Shown one piece after another: positions 59,413 to 64,000 of a stretch of DNA of 64,000 nucleotides. A program made the translations under genes and the position numbers. Below the pieces are notes generated by a model. It had not been told where the DNA came from, did no database searches, and saw nothing but the letters and a program-made list of their open reading frames with translations. The stretch lies in contig NZ_JAWLVJ010000006.1 of assembly GCF_033100395.1 (NCBI RefSeq), positions 1-64,000 on the forward strand, read 5' to 3'. How positions within the stretch are numbered: the first letter of the stretch is position 1; each line of letters begins with the position of its first letter. The stretch comes from Terasakiella sp033100395. GTDB taxonomy: Bacteria > Pseudomonadota > Alphaproteobacteria > Rhodospirillales > Terasakiellaceae.

Positions 59413-60017
59413 CAAAAATCGGATGTGTTCTTCTTGCTGGTGGTCTGGCCACCCGCATGGGCGGGGGCGACAAGGGGCTGAAACAGGTGGATGGGAAAGC
59501 GATCCTTGACCGGGTGTTGGATTGCATCAAACCTCAGACGGATGTGATTGTGATCAATGCCAATGGGGAAGGCAGTCGTTTTGATAGCTACGGCTTGCCT
59601 GTGGTCAGTGACAGTGTAGAAGGGTTTGTGGGGCCATTAGCAGGCATTCTTGCCGGGATGGATGCGCTGAATGAATATAGCCATATCCTGTCTGTCCCCA
59701 CAGATACCCCCTTTTTGCCCGATGATCTGGTCGCAAAGCTTTATGCGCCGATTGAAAAGGGTGAAGCAGCAATCGTACTGGCGCGGTCCGGCGGTTATGA
59801 TCATCCGGTGGTCGGCATCTGGCCGACGGCTTTGCGTGAAGATTTGCGCAAAGCTCTGGTCGAAGAAGATATCCGCAAACTGAAGAAATGGATTTCGCGT
59901 TATTCCTACGCAACGGTGGAATGGTCAACGGACCCGGTGGACCCATTCTTTAACGCTAATAGCCCGGAAGATATTGCGGCTAGTTCACAACTGATAGCGC
60001 AAACAAAAGACCGCTGA
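59409..60017 (+). CDS. mobA: molybdenum cofactor guanylyltransferase MobA
   Basis: A 202-residue enzyme that adds GMP to molybdopterin, giving the bis-MGD cofactor of DMSO-reductase-type enzymes. The GTP-binding N-terminus is LLAGGLATRMGGGDKGL; VPTDTPFLP holds the Mg ligand. The last 38 nt overlap the convergent norF. Confidence 0.93.
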   Translation: MTKIGCVLLAGGLATRMGGGDKGLKQVDGKAILDRVLDCIKPQTDVIVINANGEGSRFDSYGLPVVSDSVEGFVGPLAGILAGMDALNEYSHILSVPTDTPFLPDDLVAKLYAPIEKGEAAIVLARSGGYDHPVVGIWPTALREDLRKALVEEDIRKLKKWISRYSYATVEWSTDPVDPFFNANSPEDIAASSQLIAQTKDR

Positions 60018-60264
60018 TCAGCCCAAGTGCTACCTTAAACCCGATGCGCCAGCCCGGTGTACTTGCGCGCAGGTTCAGGAAATCTGACAGGATAGCAAAG
60101 GCTTTGAACAGGCTGAGGCCGAAAATCACAGCAATGATCAGCGGGCTTAACGGTTCAATCACCGCCTGATCGACGCGTGCGGAAATCATGCTGGAAACAG
60201 TCAGCACAAACAGGATTGCCCAGATCAGCGTCAGGCGTTTGGGGCCGGGGTGTTGGTTTTCCAT
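59980..60264 (-). CDS. norF: nitric oxide reductase accessory membrane protein NorF
   Basis: A 94-residue protein with three membrane helices, of the cytochrome-oxidase-subunit-IV-like NorF type. It follows norE directly: the norE stop overlaps a TTG at 60270, and I take the ATG at 60264. NorF is needed for full activity of NO reductase in Paracoccus; the assignment rests mainly on position and topology. Confidence 0.82.
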   Translation of the reverse strand: MENQHPGPKRLTLIWAILFVLTVSSMISARVDQAVIEPLSPLIIAVIFGLSLFKAFAILSDFLNLRASTPGWRIGFKVALGLISGLLFALSVVN

Positions 60265-60266
60265 CT

Positions 60267-60839
60267 TCAATGCACCAGATAGACCAGAGGGAACAACAGA
60301 ACCCAGATCAAATCAACCATATGCCAGAAGGCACAGACGGTTTCCAGTGTCTGGGGTTTGGGTTTGGCAACGGCAATACCCAATAACACAAGGCCGAAAA
60401 TCACATGAAGGAAGTGAAAGCCAGTCATCAGATAGAACAGGGTAAAGAAGTCGTTGGTTTCAATATTGATGCCCTGTGCGGCCTTGTCGCCATATTCAAC
60501 GAATTTGACGATACCAAACATCACACCAAACGCCATGGCACCCAACAGACAGGCCCGTGTCTTTTTGATGTCACCCTGCTGGACGGCGTGGGTGGCAAGG
60601 GCGGCCAAATAGCCGCTGGTGATCAGGATCAGGGTATTGATCCCGCCCATAAAGCGATCCAGCTTGTTTTGCGATTCCATAAAGACGTCAGGTTCCAACA
60701 CCTGATTGACCGCAAATCCAACGAAAAAAGCGCCAAAGACCAGCAGCTCACTGATGATCAAAATCCACATCATGGGGTTGCCGGGCAGATTGTCCAGTGC
60801 CCCCCATCCGGCTTTTTCTTCCATCACGACGTCCTTCAT
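60267..60839 (-). CDS. norE: NorE, cytochrome c oxidase subunit III-like protein
   Basis: A 190-residue membrane protein with five helices, similar to heme-copper oxidase subunit III (NPMMWILIISELLVFGAFFVGF and LMTGFHFLHVIFGLVLLG). NorE supports NO reductase assembly or proton handling. The start overlaps the norD stop. Confidence 0.9.
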   Translation of the reverse strand: MKDVVMEEKAGWGALDNLPGNPMMWILIISELLVFGAFFVGFAVNQVLEPDVFMESQNKLDRFMGGINTLILITSGYLAALATHAVQQGDIKKTRACLLGAMAFGVMFGIVKFVEYGDKAAQGINIETNDFFTLFYLMTGFHFLHVIFGLVLLGIAVAKPKPQTLETVCAFWHMVDLIWVLLFPLVYLVH

Positions 60840-62767
60840 GATCCGCGCACCAACTGTCGATAGATTTTAGGCAAAGCGGTGGACAGTTTGGAGACATGGC
60901 TGATGATCTGATAGGACCCCCGCCCAAAGATATAGGGGAAATATTCCTGTGCCTGACGGTCCACGGTCACGCCAAAGATGGTGACGCCCATCTGTTTACA
61001 TTCCGATACCGCCTTGCGGCTGTCCTCAATCCCATAAAGCCCTTCATAATGATCCACATCATTGGGCTTGCCATCCGTGATGACCAGCAACAGCTTTTGA
61101 CGGTTCGGTCGTTTGGCAAGGTCTTCAGAGATTGCACGCACAGCCGCGCCGATGCGGGTGTAATAGCCCGGTTTCAGGGCAGAAATCCGGCGAAGGGCGG
61201 TTTGGTTAAACTTTTCATCAAAGCCCTTGATCTCGTCAATGCGCACATAGCTGCGCTTGCGTGAGGTAAAGGTATGGATGGCAAAATCATCCCCGCAGGC
61301 CGCCAGACCATTGCCTAAAATGGTCAGGGCTTCTTTTTCCACATCGATGACCCGGCGGTTATCCAGCCAGCTGTCGGTGGAAAGCGAGACATCGACCAGA
61401 ATGGAGACCGCGAGATCGCGGCTCTGGATTTTGGTGGAGGTATAAATGCGGTTGGATGAAACGCCATTGGCTTTCAAATCAGCGCGTGCACGCACGACCG
61501 CTTCAATATCCAGTTCTTCCCCGTCGGGTTGTGCACGCAGGGTTTCGCGCTTGGCCTGCAGGGCTTCGAACTGGCGTTTGACCCGGCGGATGCGGCGTTT
61601 GGCCGCTTCGTTCGGTTTCCAGTCTTCGCCTTCTTCGGTTGCTGTGCGGATTTGGATGCTGCAATGATCCGGATGATAGACCTGACGTTTATAATCCCAT
61701 TCAGGAACCAGACGTTCATCGATCAGACGGTCGGTTTCCACCTCATCTGCGGGCAGGTCCAGGTCCAGCTTGATCTTGGTTGCGGCCTTTTTGTCATGTT
61801 CGCCCACCGTGATACTGTCCATATCATCGGCTGTTTTGGACGCTTCGTCTTCATCGTCATCTTCGGTGTTGCGATTGACGTTTAACATATCTGCGACAGA
61901 CATGATCTTGTCATAGATATGCAGGAAGAACCCGTCATCCCGGTTGGCCTGATCCAGATTGCGGCGTTGCGCACGGATTTTGCGGTTATCTTTTGAATTC
62001 TTGGAACTGTTGCCGCCACGCTCTTCATTGCCTTTGCGACCACCACCTGTTGGGGGGGCAATCACTTCCCCCCAAAGCGGAACGGGCAGGAAAGGGCGAT
62101 ACTGTGGTGGCGCAGGCACAATTGCAACATTGTCATCACCTAACACGAAAGCCAGATAGTTATTGGCGTCAGGCTCCGCAGCACCCAGCATCCATTGCAG
62201 GATTTCTTCCAGACTGCGTTCTGAAATCGGCAGGCTGCGTTTGGGGCGCATCATCAGGAAGGCTTGGGACAGTTTGGTCCAGACCGGACGCATGCCGGGC
62301 ATTTCTTCCATGATCCGTTCCTGCAGGCGTAAAGCCCGGCGCAGGAAAAGCAGATCGCGTTTCAGCGGGTCTTCTTCATATGCTGGTGGTGTCTGGTCTT
62401 CAGATGCAAAATAGGCCGCCAGCCAGAAATAAAGCGCCCGGTTCAGACTGACTTCCGGGAAGGTATCAATGGTTTGGGGCAGCATCAAGGTTTGCCCATC
62501 CATGGTCGGTCGCATGGTTTTTTCTTCTGCCATGCCAAGCTTTTGGCGAAACGACAGACGGTGTTTGGAGGTTTCATGCTTGCTGGCGGCGATTTCCATG
62601 CCGCGCAGGCCCCCCAGCGTGCGAAAGAAAACGGCCAAAGGTCCGCGCACTTCTTCCAGTGTGATGGCAGCTTCGGGAAAAGAGGTATAGCTTTCCGCCC
62701 CGCCAATGATCTTATCCCACTGGTGGCCGACAAATTCTTCAACCTCTAAGACGTCGAGAACAGACAT
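60836..62767 (-). CDS. norD: nitric oxide reductase activation protein NorD
   Basis: A 643-residue cytosolic protein. The C-terminal 200 residues are a von Willebrand A domain with an intact metal site (DVSLSTDSW ... TDGKPND). The middle contains a charged, low-complexity stretch (about 245-330). With the AAA+ protein NorQ it inserts iron or otherwise activates NorBC. Confidence 0.93.
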   Translation of the reverse strand: MSVLDVLEVEEFVGHQWDKIIGGAESYTSFPEAAITLEEVRGPLAVFFRTLGGLRGMEIAASKHETSKHRLSFRQKLGMAEEKTMRPTMDGQTLMLPQTIDTFPEVSLNRALYFWLAAYFASEDQTPPAYEEDPLKRDLLFLRRALRLQERIMEEMPGMRPVWTKLSQAFLMMRPKRSLPISERSLEEILQWMLGAAEPDANNYLAFVLGDDNVAIVPAPPQYRPFLPVPLWGEVIAPPTGGGRKGNEERGGNSSKNSKDNRKIRAQRRNLDQANRDDGFFLHIYDKIMSVADMLNVNRNTEDDDEDEASKTADDMDSITVGEHDKKAATKIKLDLDLPADEVETDRLIDERLVPEWDYKRQVYHPDHCSIQIRTATEEGEDWKPNEAAKRRIRRVKRQFEALQAKRETLRAQPDGEELDIEAVVRARADLKANGVSSNRIYTSTKIQSRDLAVSILVDVSLSTDSWLDNRRVIDVEKEALTILGNGLAACGDDFAIHTFTSRKRSYVRIDEIKGFDEKFNQTALRRISALKPGYYTRIGAAVRAISEDLAKRPNRQKLLLVITDGKPNDVDHYEGLYGIEDSRKAVSECKQMGVTIFGVTVDRQAQEYFPYIFGRGSYQIISHVSKLSTALPKIYRQLVRGS

Positions 62768-62771
62768 GGCC

Positions 62772-63554
62772 TTATCCCATGGTTACGGAAACGACTTCAA
62801 GCAAACCTTCTTTGACATCCGGCTCGTCCGTCAGTGGTTCAATCATGGCATGAAGGATGGCTTCATCCACTTTCATCCCGGCCTGAATGAGGCTGGCACA
62901 ATAAACGATCAGACGGGTGGAAACACCTTCTTCCAGATCCTGACCTTTCAGGCCGCGCAATTGTCCGGCCAAACGGATCAGCGGTTTGACGCGGTCCAGG
63001 TCCAGATTGCTTTCCTTGGCGACAATTTGTGCTTCGATATCCTGATGGGGGAAATCAAATTCCACGCCCAGGAAACGCTGACGGGTGGAGGGTTTCAGCG
63101 TCTTCATGATGTTCTGATAGCCGGGGTTATAAGATACCACCAGCATGAAATTGTCGGGGGCCACCAATTCTTCGCCTGTGCGATCCAGCGGCAGAACACG
63201 ACGGTCATCGGTCAGCGGGTGGAGAACGACGGTGACGTCTTTGCGTGCTTCTACGACTTCATCCAGATAACAGATGCCGCCATGGCGCACCGCACGGGTC
63301 AGTGGGCCATCAGTCCAGACCGTATCGCCACCTTTTAAAAGATAACGCCCTGTCAGATCAGCGGCTGTCAAATCATCATGACAGGAAACCGTATGAAGCG
63401 GCAGGCCGAGTTTCGCCGCCATATGAGAGACAAAACGCGTTTTTCCGCAGCCTGTTGGCCCTTTCAGCAGCAAGGGCAGTTTGTTTTTATAGGCATGTTC
63501 AAAGAGTTCGCATTCGTTGGCGCTCGGGACGTAGTGTGGGATGTGCTGGCTCAT
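62772..63554 (-). CDS. norQ: NorQ, MoxR/CbbQ-type AAA+ activator of NO reductase
   Basis: A 260-residue AAA+ protein: Walker A GPTGCGKTR, Walker B ICYLDEV, pore loop and sensor VSYNPGYQ, followed by the CbbQ C-terminal domain. Works with NorD. It is separated from norB by 140 bp holding a terminator-like hairpin, and from norD by 4 nt. Confidence 0.93.
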   Translation of the reverse strand: MSQHIPHYVPSANECELFEHAYKNKLPLLLKGPTGCGKTRFVSHMAAKLGLPLHTVSCHDDLTAADLTGRYLLKGGDTVWTDGPLTRAVRHGGICYLDEVVEARKDVTVVLHPLTDDRRVLPLDRTGEELVAPDNFMLVVSYNPGYQNIMKTLKPSTRQRFLGVEFDFPHQDIEAQIVAKESNLDLDRVKPLIRLAGQLRGLKGQDLEEGVSTRLIVYCASLIQAGMKVDEAILHAMIEPLTDEPDVKEGLLEVVSVTMG

Positions 63555-63643
63555 GATTGAGTACTCTTATTTTTGAAAAGGATATAACGAATAGAAGGTG
63601 TTAAAGGTTAGAATTTGAAAAAAGCAAAAAATCGATTTGTGAG

Positions 63644-63676
63644 AAAAAAGGCCGGGACCGTTAATAAGACCCCGGC
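63644..63676 (-). terminator. attenuator or terminator between norB and norQ
   Basis: On the minus strand GCCGGGGTC-TTATTAAC-GGTCCCGGC is followed by CTTTTTT. It would end most norCB transcripts before norQ and allow a lower level of norQDEF. Confidence 0.72.
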
Positions 63677-63694
63677 ACAAAGTTCGTGTATTTA

Positions 63695-64000
63695 TTATTC
63701 TGCAGCTTGTGCTACAGCGGCTTCGTCTTTCTTGCCTGGAAGGACAAGCGCCAGGACGACCAGCAGGACGCCAAGGACAACGACGACACCAGAACCCAGA
63801 CGCATCCAGTAGAACAGCTCAAGCTGATCTTGTACGTCCATGAAGTCTTCGCCCAGTACACGTTGCATGTGTGTTTGAACAACACCGGCAAATGTCAGAG
63901 TAAAGGTCATGAAGGACATACCGGAACCTGCGATCCAGAAACCCCACATGTTGAGGGTCTGGTTGAATGGGTTGCGGCCCAGAAGGTTAGGCAGGGCGTA
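63695..64000 (-). CDS. norB: nitric oxide reductase catalytic subunit NorB, C-terminal part
   Basis: The last 101 residues, open at the window edge. It contains NLLGRNPFNQTLNMWGFWIAG, TFAGVVQTHMQRVLG and the final membrane helix, which fit the end of the NorB membrane subunit that reduces NO to nitrous oxide. norC presumably lies beyond the edge. The tail after the last helix is Ala/Glu/Lys-rich. Confidence 0.88.
   Translation of the reverse strand, partial: YALPNLLGRNPFNQTLNMWGFWIAGSGMSFMTFTLTFAGVVQTHMQRVLGEDFMDVQDQLELFYWMRLGSGVVVVLGVLLVVLALVLPGKKDEAAVAQAAE

Overview
The window is about 64 kb of chromosome from an alphaproteobacterium, probably a marine, facultatively denitrifying relative of the Rhodospirillales (a Terasakiella/Magnetospirillum-like lineage; inference). 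The support is gene order: yebC-ruvC-ruvA-ruvB-ybgC-tolQRAB-pal-cpoB-tilS-ftsH-folP, and zapA-6S RNA-5-formyl-THF cyclo-ligase, are typical alphaproteobacterial arrangements. DUF2336, IalB and norCBQDEF-type genes agree. No tRNA, rRNA, CRISPR array or prophage was seen.

Layout. 1-90: end of an IS3-family insertion sequence. 0.15-8 kb: housekeeping genes (suhB, fabI, efp, thiE, zapA, 6S RNA, fthC, a YmdB-type phosphoesterase, a DMT transporter) with one EAL phosphodiesterase gene caught between fabI and a decayed copy of the fabI 3' end. 8.2-10.3 kb: a chemoreceptor with a c-type heme motif in its periplasmic sensor. 10.6-24 kb: Holliday-junction, Tol-Pal, tilS, ftsH and folP block. 23.8-29.4 kb: AraC/GyrI regulator, YigZ, glmM, thiD, moaA, nadK. 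29.4-32.8 kb: a translationally coupled three-gene operon of unknown function whose last product carries a Lon-like (S16) Ser-Lys domain, a membrane anchor and a periplasmic tail. 32.9-38.8 kb: a GGDEF protein and a five-gene envelope operon (FlgT-like, unknown, LPP20-like, MltC-like, lipoprotein). 39-47.7 kb: cytochrome c, DUF2336, an orphan TRAP binding protein, a 270-bp MITE-like element, dienelactone hydrolase, a cyclic-nucleotide-binding protein, an ABC exporter, DUF2927 and glycerate kinase.

47.8-57.5 kb is the most unusual region. It holds a 48-residue small protein, an NtrC-like regulator without the sigma-54-contacting GAFTGA loop, an IalB protein, and then a five-gene secreted operon: a 12-heme cytochrome c, a TorC-like pentaheme quinol dehydrogenase, a two-repeat MVL-type lectin-like protein, a Sel1 protein and a glutathione-peroxidase-like protein. 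A sensor histidine kinase converges on the end of this operon. I read it as an undescribed periplasmic respiratory module with its own regulators (inference).

57.6-64 kb: modB-modC-mobA without modA, converging on norF-norE-norD-norQ-norB, the nitric oxide reductase cluster, which runs off the right edge. Molybdate uptake, cofactor synthesis (moaA, mobA), nor genes, the heme chemoreceptor and the multiheme operon together suggest a versatile anaerobic respiratory lifestyle.
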